From NCBI GenBank assembly GCA_964483105.1, contig CAYZZU010000030.1, positions 1-28,142 on the forward strand: a stretch of 28,142 nucleotides of DNA, given 5' to 3'. How positions within the stretch are numbered: the first letter of the stretch is position 1; the number at the start of each line of letters is the position of its first letter. Below are positions 14,856 through 23,356 of the stretch, piece after piece. The notes beneath the pieces are model-generated. The model searched no databases, was not told the DNA's origin, and worked only from the letters and a program-made list of their open reading frames with translations. The translations under genes were made by a program, and so were the position numbers. This DNA is from CAYZZU01 sp964483105. Lineage in GTDB: Bacteria; CG2-30-53-67.

Positions 14856-17330
14856 TCAGACTTTGAACTCGCCGATCATATTCTGAAGCGCTTCCACGGT
14901 CCGGTTCATCTCATCCATGGCGGTGGTCATCTCCTGGACCTGGAGCGTGTTCTTGGAGGTGATCTGTTCAATCCGTTTGATATGCTGGAGCACCTCCTGA
15001 GAATGCTGTGACTGCAGTCCCATGGATTTGGAGATGTTCTGGCTTTTGGTGTTGATCTCTTCGATGACACGGTTGATCTGACCGCCCCCCTTGGCCTGTT
15101 CCTGCATGGCGCGGTTGATCTGGAGGGTGCGGTTTCGCAGGTCTTCCGTATTGGTCATGATATGCTTGGAGGCCTCTTTCTGTTCCCGGGTGCCGCGGGC
15201 CATGGCGTTCAGGGAATCCGTGATGGTGGAGACCGCCTGCCGGACCATCTGGCTTCCCTTGTCCTGCGCCACGGTGGTCTGGGAGATCTCCTCGATCATG
15301 TTCCAGGACTTGGTGACGCTCTGCATGATTTCTTTCAGGGCTTCTCCCGCCTGGAGGGAGAGTTCCATTCCTTCCGTGATACTGGAGGAACTGACCTCCA
15401 TGGATTGAATCGCCTCTTCGGATTCTTTCTGCACATTCCGGATCAACTGCGCGATTTCCTTGCTCGAGGTCGCGGACCGTTCGGCCAGCGCCTTGATTTC
15501 GTCGGCGACCACGGCAAAACCCTTCCCGTGTTCTCCGGCCTGGGCCGCGATGATCGCGGCATTCAAGGCCAGGAGGTTGGTCTGATCCGCCACTTCGTCA
15601 ATGACCCTGAGGATCTTCCCGATCTCCACGGATTTTTCCCCCAGTTGCTGGATCGTCCGTGCGGATTCTTCAAATGTTTTCTGGATCTTGACCATCCCTT
15701 CCTTGGTCTTGGTGACCGCGACCATCCCCCCCTCGGCCTTGGCCACGGCCTCCTTGGAGAAATTGAGGGAGGTGACGGCGTTTTTGCTGACCTCCGCGAT
15801 GGAACGGGTAATCTCTTCGGTAGAAGCGGAGGTCTGGTTGGCGCTGGAAGAGAGAGACTCGATGTTGGAAGAGATCTCATCAATTGATTTCACCATTTCG
15901 GAGATGGACGCCGCGTTCTCCTCCACGGCCAGGGAGGAGTTCCGGATGTTTTCCGCCACCTCGTCAATGGAAGCGCTCATCTCCATGATGGAGGAAGAGG
16001 CTTCTTCCGTGTCCTCGGCCAGACGGATGGCGTTCCCGACCACTTCCTGGTTCATCTTGTTCATGGCATCGATGTCATTCACGATCTCCGTCATGGCCTG
16101 GTCCTGTTCTCCCGCGCCCACCGCGACCCGGTTTGTGTTTTCGGCGATCTGTTGTGAGGAGGCCGAAACCACTCCCATGGTCGCGTGAATCTGGGCCACC
16201 AGCTTATGAATATACTGGATGAAACGGTTCATCCCGTCGGCTAATTCACCGATTTCGTCCTTGGAACGAATCGGGATCCGCCGTGTCAGATCCCCTCCTC
16301 CTTCGCCGAGTTTCCGGATCAGCTCCGCCATCCGGTTCAGGGGTTTGAAGTTCCGGTGAAGGGTGGAAAAGATGAGTAGAGCGGCCAGAAGAAACCCCAG
16401 AAGGGCGATCAGGAAGGAGCGGAGCAGGGTCTTGTCCAGGATATTCTGAAAGGCCGTGATATCCGAGGTGATGGTTGTCACGCCGATGGTTTTCCCGCTG
16501 AAGTCCTGAAACGGAATCAGGGTGGTGGCGAACGTGCGGTTCCCGTCCGTGTAGCGGATGCGACGTTCCTGTTTCAACCCATCTGCGATGGAGATCGCCC
16601 GGGCTGTTTTGTCCAGCCATTTTTCATTCGTTGTCGCCACCAGTTCCAGTGGGCCGTAAGTGGAACTGCTGATTTTGGATGCCGAGTCTTTCTTCAAAAA
16701 TATGCTGGCATCCGCGTGGATCGTGTTTTTCAGATCCTCCAGCACGGGTTGGAGGTCACCCCCCGCTTCCACGACCCCCAGGAGGGTTCCCTGACGGTAC
16801 AGCGGCTGGGCCAGTGACAGATAGACGTGGCCCTCTTCTTCTTCGACGCCCATCCGGATCTTTTTCGTCCGGAAGACCTCCCGGACCAGTGGACTGGTGT
16901 CGGTATGGTTGCCGCTGTTCCGTGTGGGATTGCCGGAGCGGTAAAAGGGGGTCCCCGGCTGGAGGTAGAATGAAAGTTTGATAAAGTTTCCCTGGGTTCC
17001 CATCAGTTGAAAGGCGGGCATGGAAGCGATTTCCAGGGCGTCCCGGTCCCGTTCGGCGAAGGCATCCAGAATTTCCTGGAGTTTCAGAAGTTGTGAGAGC
17101 TGGAAACGGAGCATCTGGAAATGCCGGTCCAGGAGGCTCTTGAACAGGATCCTTTCATTTTCAATGGTCCCTTTCTCCATCTGCCGTGTCAGGCTTCTGT
17201 TTCCCAGGTAGCCTGAAAAGCCGATAATTCCACCGATCAGGATCATGGCCAGAAGAGCGATCAGGGTTACCTTGCCCTTGAGTGTTCGGATTCGGATGAT
17301 GTTACGGATTGTTTGTTGAAACGAGTTCAT
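14856..17330 (-). CDS. Methyl-accepting chemotaxis protein with double-Cache-type sensor
   Basis: An 824-residue transmembrane receptor. TM1 is at about 22-42, a large periplasmic sensor at about 45-300 has Cache features (VREVFRTKK, HVYLSLAQPLYRQGTLLGVVEAGG, then DASIFLKKD in a second lobe), and TM2 is at about 305-323. A HAMP domain follows (LTRRIPIRSKDEIGELADGMN), then a long methylation and signalling region. The tip reads QTNLLALNAAII, AQAGEHGKGFAVVADEIKAL. The tip is nearly identical to that of the neighbouring MCP, so both should join the same CheA/CheW array. ATG 17330 is preceded by a purine run; a TTG at 17351 adds seven residues. It lies 62 bp after the PstS-like gene. The ligand is not predictable from the Cache fold. 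Confidence 0.93.
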   Translation of the reverse strand: MNSFQQTIRNIIRIRTLKGKVTLIALLAMILIGGIIGFSGYLGNRSLTRQMEKGTIENERILFKSLLDRHFQMLRFQLSQLLKLQEILDAFAERDRDALEIASMPAFQLMGTQGNFIKLSFYLQPGTPFYRSGNPTRNSGNHTDTSPLVREVFRTKKIRMGVEEEEGHVYLSLAQPLYRQGTLLGVVEAGGDLQPVLEDLKNTIHADASIFLKKDSASKISSSTYGPLELVATTNEKWLDKTARAISIADGLKQERRIRYTDGNRTFATTLIPFQDFSGKTIGVTTITSDITAFQNILDKTLLRSFLIALLGFLLAALLIFSTLHRNFKPLNRMAELIRKLGEGGGDLTRRIPIRSKDEIGELADGMNRFIQYIHKLVAQIHATMGVVSASSQQIAENTNRVAVGAGEQDQAMTEIVNDIDAMNKMNQEVVGNAIRLAEDTEEASSSIMEMSASIDEVAENIRNSSLAVEENAASISEMVKSIDEISSNIESLSSSANQTSASTEEITRSIAEVSKNAVTSLNFSKEAVAKAEGGMVAVTKTKEGMVKIQKTFEESARTIQQLGEKSVEIGKILRVIDEVADQTNLLALNAAIIAAQAGEHGKGFAVVADEIKALAERSATSSKEIAQLIRNVQKESEEAIQSMEVSSSSITEGMELSLQAGEALKEIMQSVTKSWNMIEEISQTTVAQDKGSQMVRQAVSTITDSLNAMARGTREQKEASKHIMTNTEDLRNRTLQINRAMQEQAKGGGQINRVIEEINTKSQNISKSMGLQSQHSQEVLQHIKRIEQITSKNTLQVQEMTTAMDEMNRTVEALQNMIGEFKV

Positions 17331-17392
17331 TCCCCGCCCTGCCTTTCCCAAAAGTTTCCTGCAAATCCACTGTGTTCAACAGAAGCCGTTCT

Positions 17393-17872
17393 TTACCGGA
17401 TGATTGCCACGATCTTGACCTTGTCGCTTGTAACATCGCTTTTGAAGAGGTAGCCGATGGCGGCGGAGTCCTTCCCGACCCTGGCCTGCATGAGAATCTC
17501 CGAGCGTACGGTTCGGGGGGGATTCTTGGCCGTGTTGGTGATTTTTTTGTTCGCCCACTCCATGGCGACTTTTTCCGGCTCTTCCCCCAGGACCTTTTCC
17601 GAAAACACCTTGCGTGCCTCTTCCCGTACCCTGAGGTTGTAAAGGACCAGCCGCTTTCCGTTCGGCCATTCCAGGGTTTTGTTGGTGTAGTAGTCATAAA
17701 TCTCTTCCAGGCTCAGGGACCGGACCGGATTCTTCGCGTTGACGATCACGACGACAGGGTCCTGTGCGTGGGTATTGCCGGAAGTGAACAGGACCAGAAC
17801 CGCAAAGACGGCGGACAGACAGAGCAGAAGCCTCCTCGTTGTTACGGCGGCCGGTATTTTCTCTTTCCTCAT
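17393..17872 (-). CDS. Small exported PstS-like (phosphate-binding-type) protein
   Basis: A 159-residue protein with a signal peptide (RRLLLCLSAVFAVLVLF core, cleavage probably near THA-QD). The mature part matches the short PstS-like family: VVIVNAKNPVRSLSLEEI, an YYTNKTLEWPNGKRL motif, VREEARKVFSEKVLG, and a C-terminal GKDSAAIGYLF. This is about half the length of transport PstS, with only one lobe-like region and no linked pst permease genes. Such proteins often sit next to porins or sensor proteins. A role as ligand-binding partner for the downstream Cache MCP is an inference. ATG 17872 follows GGAGG; a longer in-frame TTG start has no ribosome site. Confidence 0.82.
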   Translation of the reverse strand: MRKEKIPAAVTTRRLLLCLSAVFAVLVLFTSGNTHAQDPVVVIVNAKNPVRSLSLEEIYDYYTNKTLEWPNGKRLVLYNLRVREEARKVFSEKVLGEEPEKVAMEWANKKITNTAKNPPRTVRSEILMQARVGKDSAAIGYLFKSDVTSDKVKIVAIIR

Positions 17873-17921
17873 AATGTATACCCTCCTCAATCGGTTGAAT
17901 GGTTTTCAGGAGGCATTTCCC

Positions 17922-19016
17922 TCATTCCCCCAGGTAAGCCGCGACGGACAGGATGGTCTTGTAGTAATTCTCCGTCGAGGGATCCTGGGGATCCACGAAG
18001 TGCTGTTCGATCTTTCCCACGATATGAGGGGTAAAATGATAATTGAGGGCGATGGTGTTGATGGTGTTCCGGTCGTTGTCGACGATACTACTCGGATCAT
18101 ACCAGTCGTACCGGTAAACGGCGGTCCATTTTCTCCAGTTGTAGTCGAGTTCTCCGTAGTATCCGGTTCTTTGGTACACGCTCGCCGAAACCGGATCGTA
18201 AAAGCCTTTGGCGTATTCCGATTGCAGTTTCAGGTTTTTCCAGACAAGCCGGAGGTCGGCGCCGGCCGCCCGGGTGTCGGTCTCGGAATTGTCGGTCTCA
18301 CGATAATAGGAAAGCCCGAATTCGCTCCGTTTCAGGACGGGAAACTGGAACAGAAGGCGTCCGCCCACCGCCTTGTTCGCGTTGTTGTCTCCGTGGCCGC
18401 TGTTGCCCGCTCCGTTGCCCGCGTAGAGTGTGTAATCGGTGATCACTCCACCGGTGTTGACGCTTCCTAAAAAGACCACTCCGTCATTCGACTGAGGGAA
18501 AATTTTCCGGATATGCTGGGGACGTTCCTGGGTGGAGACAAAGGGAGGATAATGTTCCACATTCCAGATCCCGGCCGGGGTGAGATCGCGGCCGAGCCGG
18601 AAGTTGGCATACCGGTTGAGATTGTATTCCAGAGTGAAGACCTCGACAAAAATGTTCCCCTGATCCTTCTCCGTGCTGGGGGCGTCTTCGTATTCAATCT
18701 CGGAAAAGACTTTCCAGCGTTCGGAGATCTCTTTCTCGAAGAACAGGGCGAGATGATGCACCCGGAACTCGTTATTCTTTCCCGGTTGATCCGTCATTTT
18801 GTATTCACCGTCGGCGTATCCGCTGATCTTGACCAGATCGGAGAGTTGGTGTGATGTTTGTTCATTCTCGGCTTCGATCACGGCGATCCTTTCCTGGAGG
18901 TCCCGGATCTGTTTTTTCAGATCTTCAATTTCATTGGCGGCGCCTTGCGCCGGGAAGGAGATCGCAGGGGCGATCAGCGAACAACACAACAGGGTCAGAA
19001 GAAACAGTTTTTTCAT
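17922..19016 (-). CDS. Outer-membrane porin
   Basis: A 364-residue exported protein with a signal peptide (MKKLFLLTLLCCSLIAPAIS). A coiled-coil segment (EIEDLKKQIRDLQERIAVIE) opens the mature part, as in trimeric porins. The rest is alternating beta-strand sequence rich in aromatic residues, such as VFTLEYNLNRYANFRLGRD and WTAVYRYDWYD. It is likely a substrate channel of the OprO/OprP-like (phosphate-selective) or DcaP-like group, but selectivity cannot be read directly. ATG 19016 has GGAGG at 8 nt and overlaps the stop of a 28-codon leader ORF. Upstream of the PstS-like and MCP genes, it may supply the ligand they detect. Confidence 0.85.
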   Translation of the reverse strand: MKKLFLLTLLCCSLIAPAISFPAQGAANEIEDLKKQIRDLQERIAVIEAENEQTSHQLSDLVKISGYADGEYKMTDQPGKNNEFRVHHLALFFEKEISERWKVFSEIEYEDAPSTEKDQGNIFVEVFTLEYNLNRYANFRLGRDLTPAGIWNVEHYPPFVSTQERPQHIRKIFPQSNDGVVFLGSVNTGGVITDYTLYAGNGAGNSGHGDNNANKAVGGRLLFQFPVLKRSEFGLSYYRETDNSETDTRAAGADLRLVWKNLKLQSEYAKGFYDPVSASVYQRTGYYGELDYNWRKWTAVYRYDWYDPSSIVDNDRNTINTIALNYHFTPHIVGKIEQHFVDPQDPSTENYYKTILSVAAYLGE

Positions 19017-19099
19017 GACAGAGCCTCCAAAGAAAAATGAATTTTCACAAGACAGATCCTTGTGACGCACTTTGAACGACCCCCCATGATTGTCTCCAT
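19013..19099 (-). CDS. Possible 28-residue leader ORF coupled to the porin gene
   Basis: An ATG at 19099 has a strong AAGGAGG site about 10 nt upstream and opens 28 codons that end in TGA at 19015-19013. The stop overlaps the porin start as ATGA, so termination would deliver ribosomes to the porin. The peptide (METIMGGRSKCV...) has no recognisable domain and could be a translational leader rather than a functional protein. The porin also has its own GGAGG, located inside this ORF. Confidence 0.45.
   Translation of the reverse strand: METIMGGRSKCVTRICLVKIHFSLEALS
19045..19065 (-). promoter_or_regulatory. Hairpin/palindrome within the porin leader
   Basis: TCACAAG and CTTGTGA are perfect 7-bp inverted arms around a 7-nt loop, 29 nt upstream of the porin ATG and inside the small leader ORF. 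It could be an mRNA hairpin whose opening depends on leader translation, or a DNA operator. Confidence 0.4.
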
Positions 19100-19214
19100 T
19101 CTGATTTTTCCTCCTTGTTTGATTGGATCCTCAACTCAACAACTTCCACTACAGGGAAGATGCAGGAAAACTCCGAACCGGACCTGTTGCCTGCTCGGGA
19201 GCTTTCCGCGTCCT

Positions 19215-19234
19215 CCCGGATTCACATTTCCGGG
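19215..19234 (-). terminator. GC-rich hairpin after cheW
   Basis: CCCGGA and TCCGGG arms enclose 8 nt, 39 nt after the cheW stop. No T-run follows on the minus strand (the run TTTT is on the plus-strand side), so it is a poor intrinsic terminator for cheW. The 256-bp gap between cheW and the porin otherwise holds only the leader ORF; no convincing promoter was found. Confidence 0.25.
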
Positions 19235-19272
19235 TTTTCAGGCGGAGTGTGTCCGGCGTCCCACCGCTCGGA

Positions 19273-19824
19273 TTATACCGTTCCCTCTTTTTCCCCCATC
19301 CGGATCACTTCGTCGAGATTCATGATGATGATCATCCGTTCCCCTTCCCGGACGACGCCCTGAAGGTATTCCGCATCGACTCCCCGGATGACCGGTGGAG
19401 GCGGTTCGATCCTGCTGGTCGGAACACGGACTGCGCTGGTTGTGGCATCGACCACGATCCCGACCTGCTCTTCGCCTTTTTTCAAAACGATGATCCGGGT
19501 TTTTTCGGTGATACCCGTGTCGGGGAAGCCGAGCCGGATCTTCGGGTCGAAGAGCGGAATGATATTTCCCCGCAGTGAAAGGATTCCCAGGACATATTCC
19601 GGCGCCCGGGGAATCGGAGTGGGGGCGAAAAAGGCGGTCACCTCCTTGATCCGCATGATGTCGATAGCGTATTCCTCATCTCCGAGCCTGAAACCCAGAA
19701 CCCGTATCGCCTTCTCTTCGTTCTCCAGCGATGGAGTTTCCTCGTCCGGTTCCCCCGGGGCCGGAGATTGCCCGGACCCGGTTTTGTCGTTCCGGAGATC
19801 CTTTGGTTTTGTCTCTTCGGACAT
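19273..19824 (-). CDS. cheW: Chemotaxis coupling protein CheW
   Basis: A 183-residue protein. An acidic, Pro-rich tail of about 38 residues precedes a CheW domain (VLGFRLGDEEYAIDIMRIKEV, PIPRAPEYVLGILSLRGNIIPLFD, GIVVDATTSAVRVP). It couples receptors to the P5 domain of CheA in the membrane array. The N-terminal extension is longer than in classical CheW (about 160 residues). ATG 19824 follows GGAAGGAAA. It lies 67 bp after the diguanylate cyclase gene and is the only separate CheW in the window. Confidence 0.95.
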   Translation of the reverse strand: MSEETKPKDLRNDKTGSGQSPAPGEPDEETPSLENEEKAIRVLGFRLGDEEYAIDIMRIKEVTAFFAPTPIPRAPEYVLGILSLRGNIIPLFDPKIRLGFPDTGITEKTRIIVLKKGEEQVGIVVDATTSAVRVPTSRIEPPPPVIRGVDAEYLQGVVREGERMIIIMNLDEVIRMGEKEGTV

Positions 19825-19891
19825 GGTTTCCTTCCGTAATATTTTGCTGCGTCTGTTGCGGTCACCCAGGGATCAGCGGGCAGCCTTTCCT

Positions 19892-20851
19892 TCAGGTTGT
19901 CTCCATCCGCGCCATGCATTCTTCCGAGACGATCGTCCGGTTTTTCCCCTCTCTTTTCGCCCGGTAGAGGGCCCGGTCGGCTTCGAGAATGAGTGTGTCG
20001 ACGGTATCGGAAAATCCATCAATGTAGCAGGATACACCGCAGCTCAGAGAGACCTCCAGTTGCTGCCCTTCAACCGGAAAAGGAGTTTCCGCCACAGTCG
20101 AGCGGATCTTCTCCGCCACCATCGCGGCGTCCCCGATCACGATCTGAGGCAGGACCAGCGCGAATTCCTCTCCTCCATAGCGTGCCAGCACATCGGTGGC
20201 GCGGATGGTTCCGGCAATCCGTTTGCAGCAATCCACCAGAATCCGGTCTCCGACGAGATGCCCGTAAGTGTCGTTCAGTTTCTTGAAGTCGTCCAGGTCC
20301 GTAATGATGAAGGCGAGAGGGGTAGCGTAGCGACGGGCCCGTTCGATCTCATTTTGCAGTGTTTCCATGAGGTGCCGCCGGTTATAAATTCCGGTCAGGG
20401 CGTCGGTTTGAGAGAGGGCGGTCAGCCGCCTGTTCGCGGTCTGGAGCTCATCCTGAAGGAGCTTCAACTTCAGGTGAAGCCGTGTCCGCGCCAGAAGTTC
20501 GATCTCATCGAAGGGCTTGATCAGATAGTCACTGGCGCCTTTCTCCAGTCCCTGATTTTTCTTTCCCTGCTCGCCCTGGGAGGTCAACATGATCATCGGG
20601 ATATCGGACAGTTCCGGATGATTCTTGACCATGGAGAGGAGTTTGAAGCCGTCGATTTGAGGCATCACGACATCACAGATGATCAGGTCGATCTTGTGAT
20701 TGAGCAGCATCTTGTATCCCTGGATTCCGTTGTCCGCCTCGTAGAAGGCATGGCAGAGTTTTCCCTGGTCAAGAGCCTTTTTGATTTTCCGCCGGATCGA
20801 TTCGGAATCGTCCACGATCAGAATGGACGGGGAGTGGTTGGTGTTTGTCAT
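19892..20851 (-). CDS. Response regulator diguanylate cyclase (REC-GGDEF)
   Basis: A 319-residue two-domain protein. The receiver has DD (14-15), phospho-acceptor D60 in LIICDVVMP, and K112 in YLIKPF. After a coiled linker (LLQDELQTANRRLTAL) comes a catalytic GGDEF domain with DALTGIYNRR, the active-site GGEEF at 226-230 and the inhibitory I-site RxxD (RATD, 217-220). It makes c-di-GMP from two GTP when phosphorylated, as in PleD and WspR, with product inhibition. ATG 20851 overlaps the cheA stop (ATGA), pointing to translational coupling and to CheA as the likely phosphodonor. Confidence 0.94.
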   Translation of the reverse strand: MTNTNHSPSILIVDDSESIRRKIKKALDQGKLCHAFYEADNGIQGYKMLLNHKIDLIICDVVMPQIDGFKLLSMVKNHPELSDIPMIMLTSQGEQGKKNQGLEKGASDYLIKPFDEIELLARTRLHLKLKLLQDELQTANRRLTALSQTDALTGIYNRRHLMETLQNEIERARRYATPLAFIITDLDDFKKLNDTYGHLVGDRILVDCCKRIAGTIRATDVLARYGGEEFALVLPQIVIGDAAMVAEKIRSTVAETPFPVEGQQLEVSLSCGVSCYIDGFSDTVDTLILEADRALYRAKREGKNRTIVSEECMARMETT

Positions 20852-22890
20852 GGCTTTTTGACTCCCATCGTGGCTTCCTCGATCAGGGAACCGGCATCCA
20901 GCACGAGAATGGCCTGCCGGTCTCCCAGTTCGGTCGCCCCGGCTATGCCGGGGATTCTCTTCAGAGCCTTTCCGATCGGTTTGATGACGATTTCCTGCTT
21001 ATCAATGAATTCGTCCACAATCAGACCGATTTTCTTCTCCGCCAGCCCGGTCACCACGATATGGGATTTTCCCGTGTTTCCGTCTGTGGGAGGCAGATGG
21101 AAGATCTCCTGGAGACGAAGAAGCGGGAGGGTTCGTTCCCGAAGCTGGATGACTTCTCTTTTTTCCACAGTTTCCAGGGCATCGTTCGGTACGATCAGGT
21201 TTTCCGAAACGGCATTCAGGGGGATGGCGAAGATCCGGTCCGAGCACCGGATGATCAGGGCCGGGATAATCGCCAGGGTGATCGGCAGCGTGATCAGGAA
21301 GCAGGTTCCACGGCCCGGTTCACTTTCGATATCGATCATTCCGCCCAGGGCCGTGATGTTGTTCTTGACGACATCCATCCCCACCCCACGGCCGGAGACT
21401 TCCGTGACCTTTTCCGCCGTGGAGAGACCGGGAAGGAAAATCAGATTCCGCGCCTGTTCCTCATCCAGGACTTCGTCTTCCTGAATCTGGCCCATCTCCA
21501 CCGCCTTCCGGATGAGTCTGCCTGTGTTGATCCCGGCGCCGTCGTCCTGTATCTCCACCGCGACGCGATTTCCTTTCTGATACGCATTGAGATGGATGGT
21601 CCCTGTTTCGGGTTTTCCGCTTTTCTTCCGTTCCGCGGGTGACTCGATTCCGTGATCAATGGCGTTCCGGATGATATGCATCAGGGGATCCGCGATTTCT
21701 TCTATGATCAGTTTGTCAAGCTCCGTGCTTTCCCCGGAGGTGATGAAAGAGATTTTCTTGCCGGAGGCTTTGGACAGCTTCCGGACGACCCTGGCCAGGC
21801 GGTTAAAAACCTGACCGATGGGGATCATCCGAACCCCCAGAACCCCGTCCTGCAGTTCGGAAAGCTTTCTTTCCAGGATTTCCGTCACCTTGTGGAGTTC
21901 GATGGCCGTGCCGGAGAATCCTTTCTGCTGTTTCAATTCCTTCTCGATTCTCTGGAGGACATTTTTGCTCTGAATCAGTTCTCCAACAAGATTCATCAGA
22001 CTGTCGAGCTTTGTGATATCCACCCGTACCGTCTTACTGATTCCCTTGACCTCCGAGAGCTGGGATTCCAGGCCGGAAGAAGCGGGCTTTTCCCCGGACG
22101 GCTCCTTTTCTGTCGAAGGTTCCGGCTCCTTTCTTTCATATTCGATCTCCCGGATCTCGACATCCTCCGAGGTGGCCGCTTCACGGATCCGGGCCTCATC
22201 GACTTCGGTTCCTACGACCAGGTTGAACAGAATTCCGGATTCCGGGGACTCCCCCGTGCTCGGAAGGGTGGTGATAATCTCGCCGATTCCGGAGAGCGCC
22301 GAGGTCAGGATCTGGAGATCCTGGTCGAAGGTGTCCAGACTGAAGGTGACTCGGATCTCGAACAGCCGGGCTCCCTGCCGGATGTTTTCCAGCAACCGGT
22401 GTTCCTCGTATTCGGTCAGGACTTCCAGAACGGAGGGTGAAATCTGAAGCGTGCTCAGAGGGGATTCCTTCCCCGATGAGTCCTCCGAGCCCCCCTGGAG
22501 TACGGCATGGATGCGGGACAGTTCCGCTTCAATCCCGATCTGGTCGTTCCCCTCTTTCGCGATCCGTCCGATCAGGCGGTTCAAGGCATCGACGCTTTCA
22601 AAAAGACAATCGGCCACATCTCCGGAAAGTGAAAGCTTGCCCAGTCTCAAACTGTCCAGCATGTCCTCCAGGCTGTGGCTGAGTTCGGAAACCTTGGAAA
22701 ATCCCAGCATGCCCGAGAGGCCTTTCAATGAGTGGGCCCCTCGAAAGATGCTGTTCACTACCTCGGGACGAACCCTGGAATCCTTGATTCCCTGTTCGAG
22801 TTCGATGAGGGAATTCCCGATTTCCTCGAGGATCTCTTCGCTTTCAGCCAGAAATTCAGCCACCGCTTTCGGAGTGTTGTTATCAGCCAT
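20848..22890 (-). CDS. cheA: Chemotaxis histidine kinase CheA
   Basis: A 680-residue kinase with Hpt/P1 (1-130, phospho-His53 in GAHSLKG), a ligand-like middle region (about 155-250) in the P2 position, an acidic linker, P3 dimerisation (about 285-375), P4 ATPase (N box HIIRNAIDHGIE 405-416, G1 DDGAGI 449-454, F box GLSTA 488-492, G2 GRGVGMDVV 500-508) and P5 CheW-like domain (about 535-670). There is no C-terminal receiver, unlike WspE. It should phosphorylate the two CheY proteins, CheB and the adjoining diguanylate cyclase. ATG 22890 overlaps the end of cheY copy 2, and the stop overlaps the cyclase start. Confidence 0.97.
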   Translation of the reverse strand: MADNNTPKAVAEFLAESEEILEEIGNSLIELEQGIKDSRVRPEVVNSIFRGAHSLKGLSGMLGFSKVSELSHSLEDMLDSLRLGKLSLSGDVADCLFESVDALNRLIGRIAKEGNDQIGIEAELSRIHAVLQGGSEDSSGKESPLSTLQISPSVLEVLTEYEEHRLLENIRQGARLFEIRVTFSLDTFDQDLQILTSALSGIGEIITTLPSTGESPESGILFNLVVGTEVDEARIREAATSEDVEIREIEYERKEPEPSTEKEPSGEKPASSGLESQLSEVKGISKTVRVDITKLDSLMNLVGELIQSKNVLQRIEKELKQQKGFSGTAIELHKVTEILERKLSELQDGVLGVRMIPIGQVFNRLARVVRKLSKASGKKISFITSGESTELDKLIIEEIADPLMHIIRNAIDHGIESPAERKKSGKPETGTIHLNAYQKGNRVAVEIQDDGAGINTGRLIRKAVEMGQIQEDEVLDEEQARNLIFLPGLSTAEKVTEVSGRGVGMDVVKNNITALGGMIDIESEPGRGTCFLITLPITLAIIPALIIRCSDRIFAIPLNAVSENLIVPNDALETVEKREVIQLRERTLPLLRLQEIFHLPPTDGNTGKSHIVVTGLAEKKIGLIVDEFIDKQEIVIKPIGKALKRIPGIAGATELGDRQAILVLDAGSLIEEATMGVKKP

Positions 22891-23275
22891 GATCTTCCGT
22901 TTTGTTTTTGTTCAGCAGATTTTTTACCGCCTCCTGCAGTTCTTCCGGGAGGAACGGCTTGGTAATGTAGGTGTCGGCACCCAGGGCGAGCCCTCTTTCC
23001 CGGTCTTCCGTGCTCTTTTCCGTTGTCACGATGATCAGGGGGGTATCCCGGTGGGTGGGGTGGCTTCTGACGAAGTTGATCAGTTCCAGTCCGTTGATGT
23101 CGGGCATATTGATATCCGTGATGATCAGGTCGAACCGCCGTTTCGGAAGGACCTTCAGCGCCTCAAAACCGCTTGATGCCTCCACAAACTCCAGATTTTC
23201 CAGTTCTTCCAGTGTGGAAGTAATCAGGGATCTCGTTGTGGATGAATCTTCAACGATCAGGATCGTACGATTCAC
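22883..23275 (-). CDS. cheY: CheY-type single-domain response regulator (copy 2)
   Basis: A 130-residue receiver domain with ED (9-10), D54 in LIITDINMP, Thr in IIVTTEKS and K106 in YITKPF. Start is GTG 23275 behind a G-rich site; the end overlaps cheA by 8 nt. The overlap marks it as the CheY most directly tied to this CheA. It resembles copy 1 at 5497-5868, consistent with an internal duplication. No flagellar switch genes are nearby, so its target is unknown. Confidence 0.92.
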   Translation of the reverse strand: MNRTILIVEDSSTTRSLITSTLEELENLEFVEASSGFEALKVLPKRRFDLIITDINMPDINGLELINFVRSHPTHRDTPLIIVTTEKSTEDRERGLALGADTYITKPFLPEELQEAVKNLLNKNKTEDHG

Positions 23276-23326
23276 AGGCTACCCCCCCCAGGTGAGTCGT
23301 TGAATGAAAGACAGGATGATGAATGC

Positions 23327-23343
23327 ATGACAATGCCTGTCAT
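23327..23343. other. Small palindrome between DUF4388 gene and cheY copy 2
   Basis: ATGACA and TGTCAT arms flank 5 nt in the 81-bp gap. It may be an mRNA hairpin or an operator; nothing else supports a function. Confidence 0.25.
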
Positions 23344-23356
23344 CGTATTCCCCTCT

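Noticed and set aside
19388..21484. 698-codon plus-strand open frame
   Set aside because: It lies antisense to cheW, the cyclase and cheA, all clear protein families; its translation is low-complexity and matches no fold.
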